Positions 26,835 to 36,270 of a stretch of DNA of 64,000 bases are shown piece after piece. The DNA is from Streptomyces flaveolus. GTDB lineage: Bacteria > Actinomycetota > Actinomycetes > Streptomycetales > Streptomycetaceae. The stretch is from positions 1 through 64,000 of the forward strand of contig NZ_JNWV01000030.1 in NCBI RefSeq assembly GCF_000716535.1. Direction: 5' to 3'. The first letter of the stretch is position 1. The number at the start of each line of letters is the position of its first letter. Below the pieces are notes generated by a model that did not search any database, was not told the DNA's origin, and worked only from the letters and a program-made list of their open reading frames with translations. A program made the position numbers and the translations under genes.

Positions 26835-27839
26835 TCAGGGGCGGAGCAGCACCTTGCCCACCTTGGGATCGCCGGCCCCCACGAGCTCGATGGCCTGCGG
26901 GAACTCGGTCAGCGGCAACTCGTGGGTGACCAGCGGCAACGGGTCCAGCAGCCCGGCGCCGAACACCCGCACGGTGTGCGACCAGGCCTCCGGCGGCGCC
27001 CCGAAGACGGTGTGCACCTCCAGCTGCCGTACGACGAGATCGGTCGGGTCGAGCCCGTCCGCACCCGGCGCCGGAATCCCGGTGAGGGCCAGCCGACCGC
27101 CGCGCCGCAGCAGCGCGGCGGCGGTGCGCGCGGCGGACGCCGACCCGGCGGTCTCGATCACCACGTCGAAGTCGTCGGGCAACTGCTGGTCCTTCAGCCG
27201 GAAGTCGCTCGCCCCGAACCGCCGGGACAGCGCCTCCCGGTCGTTCCGCGTGCCCACCACGAGCAGCTCCGCGGGCGAGACCGCCTTCAGGAACTGCACG
27301 GCGAACATGCCCAGCGTGCCCGTGCCGACCACCGCGACCCGCTCGCCCGGCTGGGCGTTCGCCTTCAGCGCGGCGGCCGCGATGCAGGCGGCCGGCTCCA
27401 GCAGCGCGGCGGCGGTGAGGTCGGCGTCGTCCGGCAGGACGTGCAGCAGCCGGGCGGGCAGGGTCAGCGTGGCGGCCATGGCGCCCGGCTGGGTGAAGCC
27501 GGTCTCCTCGTACCCGGCCGAGCACAGCGTGGTCTCGCCCGCGTGACAGCGCTCGCACACCTGGCAGTTGCGGAAGCCCTCGCCGACGACCTTGCGCCCG
27601 ACGAGGGAACCCGGCACCCCCGCACCCACCGCCGTGACCGTCCCCGACCACTCGTGTCCGGGCGTGAGCGGATACCGCACGTACCCTTCCGGCCGGTTGC
27701 CCTGGTACACCTCGCGGTCGCTGCCGCAGATGCCGGCCGCGTGCACCGCGACCAGCGCCTCGCCGGGACCGGGCTGCCGGGGCGTGTGGGCCTCGACCCG
27801 GTGCACGCCCGGCGCCTCGATCAGGACCTGGGAGCTCAC
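26835..27839 (-). CDS. Zinc-dependent MDR dehydrogenase (sugar/polyol type)
   Basis: A 334-residue medium-chain dehydrogenase from GTG 27839, overlapping the dehydratase stop (GTGA), with GAAGGG upstream. Catalytic zinc ligands lie in AGICGSD and GHEWSG. The structural zinc lobe has four cysteines in CQVCERCHAGETTLC. The nucleotide fold is VAVVGTGTLGMFAVQFLKA. Relatives oxidise sugar C1 hydroxyls, polyols or threonine. In this operon, oxidation of an aldose to its lactone, which the SMP-30 enzyme would then open, is the best inference; a polyol or 2-keto-acid substrate is an alternative. Confidence 0.85.
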   Translation of the reverse strand: MSSQVLIEAPGVHRVEAHTPRQPGPGEALVAVHAAGICGSDREVYQGNRPEGYVRYPLTPGHEWSGTVTAVGAGVPGSLVGRKVVGEGFRNCQVCERCHAGETTLCSAGYEETGFTQPGAMAATLTLPARLLHVLPDDADLTAAALLEPAACIAAAALKANAQPGERVAVVGTGTLGMFAVQFLKAVSPAELLVVGTRNDREALSRRFGASDFRLKDQQLPDDFDVVIETAGSASAARTAAALLRRGGRLALTGIPAPGADGLDPTDLVVRQLEVHTVFGAPPEAWSHTVRVFGAGLLDPLPLVTHELPLTEFPQAIELVGAGDPKVGKVLLRP

Positions 27840-28999
27840 TTCGTGCCCTTCGGCTTGCGCTGCTCCCAGCCCTCGGCCCACAGGTCGAAGCGGGCCTGCT
27901 GCTGCGGGAACTCGGCCGCCGCGTCGACGTCCAGCTCGACACCGAGGCCGGGCGCGTCGGAGAGGTGGAAGCAGCCGTCCTCCGGGTTCACCTGCGGCGC
28001 GCCCTTGACCACCTTCTTGATCTCGGCGTCCGCGAAGTCGTTGAAGTGCTCGAGGATCTTGAAGTTCGGGGAGGTGAAGCCGACCTGGAGGGAGGCGGCG
28101 GTGAGCACCGACCCGCCCACGTTGTGCGGGGCGACGAGCATGTAGTGCGTCTCGGCGGTCGCGGCCAGCTTCCGGGTCTCCCAGATGCCGCCGATGTGGC
28201 CGACGTCGGGCTGGATGATGTCCACCGCCTGGCTGTCGAACAGCTCGCGGAACTCGATCCGGTCGTGGATGCGCTCACCGGTGGCCACCGGGAGGTCCAC
28301 CTTGGCCGCGACCTTCTCCAGCGCCTTCAGGTTCTCCGGCGGCACTGGCTCCTCCAGCCAGGCCGGCTTGAAGGGCGCCATCTCCTTGGCCAGCCGGACG
28401 GCGGTGGCGGGGGAGAAGCGGCCGTGCATCTCCAGCATCAGCTCGGCCTCCGGGCCGATCGCGTCCCGCACGGCCTCGATGAGCGAGACCGCGTACAGGG
28501 TCTGCTGGTGGTCCAGCTCGAAGTGCCCGGTGCCGAAGGGGTCGATCTTCAGCGCCTTGTAGCCGCGCTCCATGACCCCCTGCGCCGCCTTGTGGTAGGC
28601 CTCCGGGGTCCGCTCGGTCGTGTACCACCCGTTGGCGTAGGCCTTGACCTTGTCGGTCACCTTCCCGCCGAGGAGCTGCCACACCGGTACGCCCAGCGCC
28701 TTGCCCTTGATGTCCCAGCACGCCATCTCGACCACCGCGATGCCGGACATGACGATCTCACCGGCCCGGCCGTAGTCGCCGTACTTCATCCGGCGCACGA
28801 GGTCCTCGACAGCGAAGGGGTCCGATCCGAGAATGTGGTTGGCCTCGGCCTCCCGCAGATAGCCGATCAGCGCGTCGGTGTGCCCGAGCATCCGGGTCTC
28901 GCCGACTCCCGTGATGCCTTCGTCGGTGTGCACCTGGACGTAGGTCAGGTTGCGCCACGGCGTGCCGACCACGTGCGTGCTGATTCCGGTGATGCGCAC
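27836..28999 (-). CDS. Sugar-acid dehydratase of the mandelate racemase/enolase superfamily
   Basis: A 387-residue enolase-superfamily enzyme from GTG 28999, with GAGGGG 8 nt upstream. The capping domain occupies residues 1-125 and the barrel the rest. Metal ligands are in LMLEMHGRFS, WLEEPVPPENL and ATGERI; the catalytic lysine lies in ALKIDPFGTG, and DVGHIGGIWE plus VAPHNVGGS provide the Asp-His dyad. Galactonate-, gluconate- and arabinonate-type dehydratases share this layout and make 2-keto-3-deoxy acids. No 2-keto-3-deoxy kinase or aldolase lies in the window, so the pathway must finish elsewhere. Confidence 0.88.
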   Translation of the reverse strand: MRITGISTHVVGTPWRNLTYVQVHTDEGITGVGETRMLGHTDALIGYLREAEANHILGSDPFAVEDLVRRMKYGDYGRAGEIVMSGIAVVEMACWDIKGKALGVPVWQLLGGKVTDKVKAYANGWYTTERTPEAYHKAAQGVMERGYKALKIDPFGTGHFELDHQQTLYAVSLIEAVRDAIGPEAELMLEMHGRFSPATAVRLAKEMAPFKPAWLEEPVPPENLKALEKVAAKVDLPVATGERIHDRIEFRELFDSQAVDIIQPDVGHIGGIWETRKLAATAETHYMLVAPHNVGGSVLTAASLQVGFTSPNFKILEHFNDFADAEIKKVVKGAPQVNPEDGCFHLSDAPGLGVELDVDAAAEFPQQQARFDLWAEGWEQRKPKGTK

Positions 29000-29017
29000 G
29001 GCAGTTGCCCCTCAGGT

Positions 29018-29049
29018 GTTCGAGATTTCGTCACACGTTCGAAATGTTG
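29018..29049. promoter_or_regulatory. Putative IclR operator C at the dehydratase promoter
   Basis: GTTCGAGATTTCG (29018-29030) and GTTCGAAATGTTG (29037-29049) are direct repeats with a 19-nt offset. They cover the expected transcription start and leader of the dehydratase operon, which suits a repressor. Confidence 0.65.
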
Positions 29050-29054
29050 GCGTG

Positions 29055-29084
29055 ACAGTAAGGATGGTCCGGCAGGGGTGTCAA
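29055..29084 (-). promoter_or_regulatory. Promoter of the dehydratase-dehydrogenase operon
   Basis: On the minus strand TTGACA (29084-29079) is followed after 18 bp by TACTGT (29060-29055), a strong match to the vegetative consensus. The predicted start near 29048 falls within operator C. Confidence 0.7.
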
Positions 29085-29199
29085 TGGGTCGAACAGGTAA
29101 CGGTTTCGGCAAGGCTTTCGAGAAGTCTTTCGACTCCGCACCAAACCTTCACAGTGACGCCTGGAACCGGAACCGCGCGGACTCTAGTCTTCCCGCGTC

Positions 29200-30051
29200 A
29201 TGAACTACTGCCTCCCGTGCCGACGGCACCTCAATGGCGCCCTGGCCTGCCCGGGGTGCGGAACTCCGGCCGACCGGCTCGCGGCCGCGCCGGGCGCGCA
29301 CGCGCAAGGGCAAGAGCACGGGTACGGGCAGACACCGACGACGTACGAGCAGCCGTACGAGGAGCCGCACGAGCAGTCGTACGAGGAGCCGCACGACGGC
29401 CCGGACGCCCCCGGGGAGCCGGAGCCGGCGGAGGAACCGGAACCGGCGGAGGCGGGGGCCGGTGAAGCGGGTGAGGCGGAGGCCGACGATGCCGACGGCG
29501 GGCCCGGCCGGCGGGCCCGGGGCGGGGCCGAGGGCAGCCGCCGCGACCGCAAGGCCGCCGCGCACCGCCGCCGGCGCCGTCGCACCGTCCTGGTCGCCGC
29601 CGGGTTCGTCCTCGCGGCGGGCGGGCTCAGCCTCGCGGAACTGGGCACGGACGCGCCCTTCTCACCCTTCTCCAGCGACGCCCCCGCCCCGGCCGGTGAC
29701 ACCTCGGCGGACGGCGGTGCCGCCTCCGTCGCGCCGGACCGCACCGCCGATCCGATAGGGGCCACGTCCGGCGCCACCCCGCGCGCGGGTGACTCCGCCT
29801 CCCCGGACGCCTCGGGCTCAGCCTCCCCGTCGAAGTCCCCGAAGGACGAGGATTCCGCTTCCCCCTCCGCCACGGAAACGGGCACGGCGCAGCAGTCGGC
29901 CACCGCGGACCCCGGTGCGACCCCGACGACCCCGGCCGCTCCGCCCCCCAGCGAGCCCGCCACCCCGACCGCGGCTCCGACGACCTCCGCGCCCCCGCCC
30001 GAGCCGTCGCCCACCAAGACCTGCGACCGCTTCCTGTGGTGGTGCACCTGA
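29200..30051 (+). CDS. SCO2400-like membrane protein with N-terminal zinc ribbon
   Basis: A 283-residue protein. It opens with a short zinc ribbon, MNYCLPCRRHLNGALACPGCG (two CxxC pairs within 20 residues), then an acidic, Tyr/Glu/Pro-rich stretch with two 8-residue repeats (EQPYEEPH, EQSYEEPH). A basic patch (RRDRKAAAHRRRRRRT) precedes one membrane helix near residues 130-147 (VLVAAGFVLAAGGLSL). The rest is an extracellular Ser/Thr/Pro/Ala-rich region ending in CDRFLWWCT. Topology is therefore cytoplasmic ribbon and external stalk. It resembles the family named after S. coelicolor SCO2400; function unknown. Confidence 0.8.
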   Translation: MNYCLPCRRHLNGALACPGCGTPADRLAAAPGAHAQGQEHGYGQTPTTYEQPYEEPHEQSYEEPHDGPDAPGEPEPAEEPEPAEAGAGEAGEAEADDADGGPGRRARGGAEGSRRDRKAAAHRRRRRRTVLVAAGFVLAAGGLSLAELGTDAPFSPFSSDAPAPAGDTSADGGAASVAPDRTADPIGATSGATPRAGDSASPDASGSASPSKSPKDEDSASPSATETGTAQQSATADPGATPTTPAAPPPSEPATPTAAPTTSAPPPEPSPTKTCDRFLWWCT

Positions 30052-30299
30052 GGGCGTCCGCGGTCGCTTGAGCGCGTCCGCCCGCGTCCGGCTCCGTCCG
30101 TGTGCACGTGGAGCACGCCCCGGCGCACCCCCGCCACCCCGCGCCATCGGCCATCCGGGGCATCCGTGACACCCCTCGGCCCTCAGGGGGGTTGAGTCGA
30201 TCAGGCGCGTCTCGCCGTACCGGTTTCGGAACGCCCGATGTCAGGGAGGGCGTTGTGCCGAGGGGGAGCAGCGAGCAGCGGATCGGTCGAGGAGAGCGG

Positions 30300-31460
30300 A
30301 TGACGCAGGAGATCACCGTCCAGGGCGCGGTCGCCGAGGGCTTCGAGTCGGTGCGCGAGGAGTTCGCGGCCTTCGTCGCCGAGGAGCGGGCGGACTACGA
30401 GGGCCAGTTGTGTGCGTACGTCCACGGACGGCGGGTCGTGGACCTGTGGGCGGGCCCGGGCGTGACGGGTGACTCGCTGTACGCCGTGTACTCGGCCACG
30501 AAGGGCGCGGCGCATCTGGTCGCGGCGCTGCTCGTGCAGGACGGCACGCTGGAGCTGGACCGCAAAGTCACGTACTACTGGCCGGAGTTCGCCGCCGAGG
30601 GCAAGGGCGCGCTGACGCTGCGGGACCTGCTGGCGCATCGCGCGGGGCTGGTCGGCACCGACACCGGGTTCACTCCGGCCGAGCTGGCCGACGACCGGAT
30701 GATTGCCGAACGCCTCGCCGACCAGCGGCCGTTCTGGCGGCCGGGCGCGGCGTTCGGCTACCACGCGCTGGTCATCGGCGCGCTGACCGGCGAGGTCGTG
30801 CGCCGGGCGACGGGCCGTACGCTCCAGGAGGTGTACGAGGAGCGGGTCCGCGCTCCCCATGGCCTCGACCTCCGTCTGGGGCTGCCGGAGGCGCACGAGC
30901 CGCGCTTCCGCACGGTCCTGCCGATGCTCCCGACGCCCGCCCAGCAGGCGCAGCTCGACGCCGTGCCGACCGGTCCGCACACCCTCGCATCGATCGCCTT
31001 CAACCGGCACGGCGCCGAGCCCACCGACCTGGAGGGCCTGCCGAACGAGCGGCTGATCCGCGCCCGGGGACCCGCCTCGGTGGGCGGGATCGGCTCGGCA
31101 CGCGGCCTGGCGGGCATGTACGCGGCGATGATCAGCGAGGTGGACGGCAGGGCCCCGTTGCTGAAGGGCGACACGCTGGCGGAGTTCGCCCAGATCCACT
31201 CCACGGGGTACGACCTGGTGGCCCGCGCCCACAAGTCCTTCGGCCTCGGCTTCCAGGCGACCGCCGACGTCTGGCACCCGTTCCTGGGCGCGGGCACGCT
31301 GGGCCACAGCGGCGCCAACGGCGTCCAGGCCTTCGCGGACCCCCACGCGGGCCTCGCCTACGGCTACACGCGGCGCAGGTTCGCGTTCCCGGGCGGAGCG
31401 GCCGCGGAGAACAACAGACTGGCGGCCGCGATCCAGCGAGCGGCGCTGACGACCTCCTAG
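30300..31460 (+). CDS. Serine hydrolase of the beta-lactamase/EstB class C family
   Basis: A 386-residue cytosolic protein from ATG 30300 with GGAG upstream. The catalytic S-x-x-K motif is Ser65-Ala-Thr-Lys68 in YSATKGAAHLV; the general-base tyrosine is in FGYHALVIG near residue 157. The third motif region is LGHSGANG near 340 (HSG in place of KTG), as in esterases of this family. No signal peptide, so esterase rather than cell-wall activity is likely. It stands alone, facing the ohr gene convergently. Confidence 0.85.
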   Translation: MTQEITVQGAVAEGFESVREEFAAFVAEERADYEGQLCAYVHGRRVVDLWAGPGVTGDSLYAVYSATKGAAHLVAALLVQDGTLELDRKVTYYWPEFAAEGKGALTLRDLLAHRAGLVGTDTGFTPAELADDRMIAERLADQRPFWRPGAAFGYHALVIGALTGEVVRRATGRTLQEVYEERVRAPHGLDLRLGLPEAHEPRFRTVLPMLPTPAQQAQLDAVPTGPHTLASIAFNRHGAEPTDLEGLPNERLIRARGPASVGGIGSARGLAGMYAAMISEVDGRAPLLKGDTLAEFAQIHSTGYDLVARAHKSFGLGFQATADVWHPFLGAGTLGHSGANGVQAFADPHAGLAYGYTRRRFAFPGGAAAENNRLAAAIQRAALTTS

Positions 31461-31536
31461 GGGGACGCCCCCGGCGGAAACAGCAGCCGCACCCCACGTC
31501 CAAGGATGCGGCTGCCGATGTAAGGAACGACGAAGG

Positions 31537-31956
31537 TCAGACCAGCGTCACGCTGATGTTCCCGCGAGTCGCCTTCGAGTAGGGGCACACCTGGTGGGCC
31601 TTCTCGACCAGGGCCTTCGCGGTGGCCGCGTCGACGTTCGGGATGTTGGCCGAGATCTCCACGATGATCCCGAACCCCTCGTCGTTCCTGCCGATGCCGA
31701 CCCTCGCCGTGACGGTGGACCCGGACACGTCGGCGCCCTCCTGCCGGGCGACGACCCCCAGCGCCCCCTGGAAGCACGCGCTGTAGCCGGCGGCGAACAG
31801 CTGCTCCGGGTTGGTCCCGGACCCGCTGCCGCCCATCTCCTTCGGCGGGTTGACGACGACGTCGAGTCGGCCGTCGTCCGTGGCGACCCGCCCGTCGCGG
31901 CCGTTCTCGGCGGTGGCGACGGCGGTGTACAGGACGTCGGACTGCGTGATGGGCAT
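31537..31956 (-). CDS. ohr: Organic hydroperoxide resistance protein (Ohr/OsmC)
   Basis: A 139-residue OsmC-fold thiol peroxidase that reduces organic hydroperoxides. Both redox cysteines are present: Cys61 in YSACFQGALG and Cys124 in HQVCPYSKATRGN. The Ohr subgroup markers TNPEQLFAAGYSAC and PYSKATRGNI are visible. The start has GAGGAGG upstream. No OhrR-type MarR regulator is adjacent in the usual tandem layout; the nearest MarR gene (33148-33585) lies beyond an oxidoreductase gene. Confidence 0.95.
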   Translation of the reverse strand: MPITQSDVLYTAVATAENGRDGRVATDDGRLDVVVNPPKEMGGSGSGTNPEQLFAAGYSACFQGALGVVARQEGADVSGSTVTARVGIGRNDEGFGIIVEISANIPNVDAATAKALVEKAHQVCPYSKATRGNISVTLV

Positions 31957-32051
31957 GCGGTTGTCTTCCTCCTCGGTCCGCCGCGACTCGCGCCCACGAT
32001 CGACGACGGATTACGGAAAGAAGCTACCGCATGCCGGAAACCGCGGGAAGG

Positions 32052-33050
<999 letters not shown>

Positions 33051-33079
33051 GACGGAGCCTTTCGTGTCACGGCATTTAC

Positions 33080-33119
33080 TTCAGTACCTGAAACAACCAT
33101 GCTCCTGAATATTTCAGGA
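33080..33119. promoter_or_regulatory. Two MarR-type operators between oxidoreductase and marR
   Basis: TTCAG-TAC-CTGAA (33080-33092) and TCCTGAA-TAT-TTCAGGA (33103-33119) are both perfect inverted repeats built from the same CTGAA/TTCAG arms in opposite arrangement. They lie in the 97-bp divergent intergenic region. Confidence 0.7.
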
Positions 33120-33147
33120 TGTCAAGTAACCGGGTATCCTGGTGGGC

Positions 33148-33585
33148 ATGTCCACCCCATCGAAGACCCACCGCCCCGACGCCCTGACTCTGGAAGTGGT
33201 CGAGCTGATCGGTGACGTCGTGGCCCGCTTCTACGCGGACTACGAGGAGGCGGCGGGCGAGCACACGCTGACCGGCCCGCAGGCCAGACTGCTCAGCCTG
33301 CTCTCGCTGGAACCGCTGCCCATGCGCAAGCTGGCCCAGAAGCTCAAGTGCGAGCCGTCGAACGTCACCGGGATCGTGGACCGGCTGGAGTCCCGCGGCC
33401 TGGTGGAGCGCCGCCCCGACCCGGCCGACCGCCGGGTCAAGGTCGCCGCCGCCACCGAGGAGGGCCGCCGGGTGGCCCGGGACCTGCGCGAGAGCCTGCA
33501 CTTCGCCCGCGAGCCGCTCGCCGCGCTCACCGACGACCAGCGCCGCTCCCTGCGCGACCTGCTGCGCCGCATGCTGGACGTCTGA
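33148..33585 (+). CDS. MarR-family transcriptional regulator
   Basis: A 145-residue protein from ATG 33148. The winged helix is PMRKLAQKLKCEPSNVTGIVDRLESRGLVERRPDPADRRVKVAAATEEG, flanked by dimerisation helices at both ends. A single cysteine sits in the DNA-recognition region (KCEPSN near residue 68), which could be a redox or electrophile sensor but is not the N-terminal cysteine of OhrR. It is divergent from the MDR reductase and probably represses it and itself through the two CTGAA/TTCAG palindromes. Confidence 0.9.
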   Translation: MSTPSKTHRPDALTLEVVELIGDVVARFYADYEEAAGEHTLTGPQARLLSLLSLEPLPMRKLAQKLKCEPSNVTGIVDRLESRGLVERRPDPADRRVKVAAATEEGRRVARDLRESLHFAREPLAALTDDQRRSLRDLLRRMLDV

Positions 33586-33642
33586 GGGCCCGCCCGGTCA
33601 CCGGCCGCCGCGCTGTCACACCGAGCCAGTAAAGTCCTGGCC

Positions 33643-34437
33643 ATGCGTGATCTCGGGGTGGGTTTCGGGTACTTGCTGAAGGGCCAGCGGTGGGTGGCCC
33701 GGCACGGGCGGAGTTACGGCTTCGGGCTGCTGCCCGGACTGATCACGCTGGTGCTGTACGCCGCCGCGCTGGCCGCCCTGGCCATATGGGGCGCGGACGC
33801 GGTCACCTGGGCGACCCCGTTCGCGGACGACTGGTCCAGCCCCTGGCAGGGCCTGTTCCGCGGCTTCCTGACGGCCGTCCTCTTCGCCCTCGGCCTGCTG
33901 CTGGCCGTGCTGACGTTCACCGCCGTCACCCTGCTGGTCGGCCAGCCCTTCTACGAGAACCTGTCGGAGAAGGTCGACGCCGACGTCTCGCCCGACGGCA
34001 CCGCTCCCGTCTCGGACCTCCCGCTCTGGCGCGAGCTGTGGATCTCCGCCCGGGACAGCCTGCGCGTCCTGGTGCGGGCCGGTCTGTGGGGCGTCCTGCT
34101 CTTCGCCCTCGGGTTCCTGCCGGTCGTCGGGCAGACGGTCGTCCCCGTGATCGGCTTCTTCGTCACCGGCTTCTTTCTCACCGAGGAACTCGCCGCCGTG
34201 GCGATGCAGCGCCGGGGCGTCGACCTGCGCGCCCGCCTCGCCCTGCTCCGCTCCCGCAAGACCCTGGTCTGGGGTTTCGGCACACCCCTGGGCCTGGCCT
34301 TCCTGGTCCCGTTCGTCGCGGTGTTCCTGATGCCGGGCGCGGTCGCGGGCGCCACGCTCCTCGCCCGCGACCTGCTGGGCGAGGAGACCCGTGAGGACGG
34401 CGCCGACGAGCCCGCGGCGGAGGACGTCACCCCGTGA
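33643..34437 (+). CDS. EI24/CysZ-like membrane protein
   Basis: A 264-residue integral membrane protein starting at ATG 33643. Hydrophobic segments include YGFGLLPGLITLVLYAAAL, LTAVLFALGLLLAVLTFTAVTLLVG and VLLFALGFLPVVGQTVVPVIGFFV, with the EI24 markers GQPFYENLSEKVDA and FLTEELAAVAMQRRGVDLRARL. CysZ members carry sulfate; no cysteine-synthesis gene is nearby, so substrate is not assigned. Its stop overlaps the GTG of the LysE-type gene, so the two are coupled. Confidence 0.85.
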   Translation: MRDLGVGFGYLLKGQRWVARHGRSYGFGLLPGLITLVLYAAALAALAIWGADAVTWATPFADDWSSPWQGLFRGFLTAVLFALGLLLAVLTFTAVTLLVGQPFYENLSEKVDADVSPDGTAPVSDLPLWRELWISARDSLRVLVRAGLWGVLLFALGFLPVVGQTVVPVIGFFVTGFFLTEELAAVAMQRRGVDLRARLALLRSRKTLVWGFGTPLGLAFLVPFVAVFLMPGAVAGATLLARDLLGEETREDGADEPAAEDVTP

Positions 34438-35048
34438 CCGAGACGCTCGCCGTAGCCGTCATCACCGTCCTGGCCGTCATCGCCCCCGGCGCCGACTTCG
34501 CGATGATCGTCCGCAACAGCTACCTGTACGGCCGCCGCACCGGCCTGCTCGCCGCCGCCGGGGTCGCCGCGGGCGTGCTGGTCCACGTCACCTACACCAT
34601 GCTCGGCGTGGGCCTGCTGATCGCCTCCTCCACCTTCCTGTTCACGGTCATCAAGCTGATCGGCGCCGCCTACCTCGTCCTCATCGGCGTCCGCACCTTC
34701 CGCGCGCGCGGCGAGGTGACGGTGGACCTGGGGCACAGGACGGAGCTGACCCCGCTCGCCGCGCTGCGCACCGGCTTCCTCACCAACGTCCTCAACCCCA
34801 AGACGACCCTGTTCGTCGTCTCCACGTTCGCCCAGGTCGTCGGCCCCGGTACGCCCGTCCACCGGCAGGTGGGCTACGGCCTGTTCATGTCGCTGGCCCA
34901 CCTGCTGTGGTTCGGCGTGGTCGCGCTGTTCTTCTCGCAGGAGCGCATGCGCACGCTGATGCTCCGGGCCCAGAAGGTCCTCAACAAGGTCATCGGATCC
35001 GTCCTGGCCGGTCTCGGCGTCAGCCTGGCCTTCGCTCCGTCGCACTGA
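34434..35048 (+). CDS. LysE-family exporter
   Basis: A 204-residue polytopic protein from GTG 34434, overlapping the upstream stop (GTGA). The LysE/RhtB signature is present: VIAPGADFAMIVRNSYLYGRRTGLLAAAGVAAG, with about six helices, LTNVLNPKTTLFVVS in the middle, and a C-terminal VIGSVLAGLGVSLAF. The family exports amino acids or related metabolites. Its last 29 nt overlap the 3' end of the convergent pyroglutamyl-peptidase-like gene. Confidence 0.9.
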   Translation: MTETLAVAVITVLAVIAPGADFAMIVRNSYLYGRRTGLLAAAGVAAGVLVHVTYTMLGVGLLIASSTFLFTVIKLIGAAYLVLIGVRTFRARGEVTVDLGHRTELTPLAALRTGFLTNVLNPKTTLFVVSTFAQVVGPGTPVHRQVGYGLFMSLAHLLWFGVVALFFSQERMRTLMLRAQKVLNKVIGSVLAGLGVSLAFAPSH

Positions 35049-36270
35049 CGGACACGGCGACGATCGCCCGGACCTGCGCGATGATGTCCAGCCGGTTGCG
35101 CACGAACTCGGGGTCGGTCACCTCGGTGCTGTTCCCGGCCCCGAACTGCAGCACGGGCGTGTGCACGTGCCCGCCCGGCAGTGTGTCGTGCAGCCCGAGC
35201 CGGTCCCGCAGCAGGGTGGCCCGGTAGGCGATCTCGTTGGAGAGGTAGTCACCGCCGCCCCCGGCACGGGCGGTGGAGCCGGGGGTCGGCCCGTCCGGCC
35301 GTACGACGGGCGCGGTGCCGCCCGCCGGGATCTCGGTCACCTCCGTGTGGTCGTACACGGGGAAGCGGCCCGTCCGCGCGGCCACGACGGCGGCGTACGG
35401 CAGGGTGGTGGTCGTCCACTGCGGCTGCGACGCCGGGTCCGTGACCGGGACGGTCCCGGTCACGCCGGCGTTGTCGTTGTCCGGGAAGCCGCCCCGCCAG
35501 GCGCCGTTGGTCCGCTCGATGTCGAACCGGCCGACGCGGCCCTGGCTCACGGTCGTGAACAGGTCCACCTTCGGCAGATACGGCCGCAGGGTCCGCTCCA
35601 CCGTTCCCTCGGCGAAGTCCTGCCAGCGCACCGGGAACACGGCGGTCTCGACGCGCGCCGGCCCCTCGGCCGTCTCGACGACCGTGCCGTCCAGCGCCAG
35701 CGCCGTCGCCCCGGAGGGGTTGGAGATGCGGATGTCCCGGTCGAGCGTGAAGGGGTCGAACCCGGTGAGCAGGACGCGCCGCAGGTGGCCCTTCCCCGGG
35801 TAGCGGATGTCGGTCTGCCCACGGGAGGTCCGCTCCAACTGGTCGAGCAGGGCACCCCGTTGCTCGTCCGTGAGCCCGAAGCCGGGATCCCACGTGCGCA
35901 CTTCCCGGGTCATCCCCAGCCGGGCCCAGTACAGCGGCCGGTCGTCGTCCCGGCTCAGATCACCGCCGGCCGGCCCCCGCCCCTGCGCCCGCTCCACGGC
36001 CCGCCGCCACAGCGCGGACCCCTCCCGTACGACGATGCGGCGGGCCTGCGCGTACGAGTGCGCCCGGTGCAGAGCGCGCCCGAACTCCGGTGCCGTGCCG
36101 GCGAATCCGGAGCGCCGGAGGATCTCCTGCGGCACGGCCTTGTCGAGCCGCTGTTCCTCGACGGTGGGGGAGGGCGGTGTGGTGGCGGCGTGGGCCGTGG
36201 TCGTGGTCGTGGTCGCGGACAGGCCGGTCAGCAGGGCCAGTCCGAGGAGGCCGAGGCGTATACGGGTCAA
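35020..36270 (-). CDS. Secreted pyroglutamyl-peptidase-like protein with Cys-to-Ser change
   Basis: About 416 residues from TTG 36270 (GGAAGG 11 nt upstream); the in-frame start at 36402 would add an atypical basic leader. A signal peptide LGLLGLALLTGLSATTTTTTAHA is followed by a helical region and then a C15-like domain opening RRVLLTGFDPF. In active C15 enzymes a cysteine lies in a YLCN motif; here the equivalent is GGDYLSNEIAYRA, and the whole protein has no cysteine. The histidine region GGHVHTPVLQ remains. Either serine serves as nucleophile or the protein is a non-catalytic binder. Confidence 0.78.
   Translation of the reverse strand: MTRIRLGLLGLALLTGLSATTTTTTAHAATTPPSPTVEEQRLDKAVPQEILRRSGFAGTAPEFGRALHRAHSYAQARRIVVREGSALWRRAVERAQGRGPAGGDLSRDDDRPLYWARLGMTREVRTWDPGFGLTDEQRGALLDQLERTSRGQTDIRYPGKGHLRRVLLTGFDPFTLDRDIRISNPSGATALALDGTVVETAEGPARVETAVFPVRWQDFAEGTVERTLRPYLPKVDLFTTVSQGRVGRFDIERTNGAWRGGFPDNDNAGVTGTVPVTDPASQPQWTTTTLPYAAVVAARTGRFPVYDHTEVTEIPAGGTAPVVRPDGPTPGSTARAGGGGDYLSNEIAYRATLLRDRLGLHDTLPGGHVHTPVLQFGAGNSTEVTDPEFVRNRLDIIAQVRAIVAVSVSATERRPG

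Noticed and set aside
29101..29135. Direct CTTTCGA repeats as a XlnR-like or GH-regulator site
   Set aside because: Two copies 13 nt apart lie upstream of both the dehydratase promoter and the SCO2400-like gene, but the match is too short and isolated to assign.
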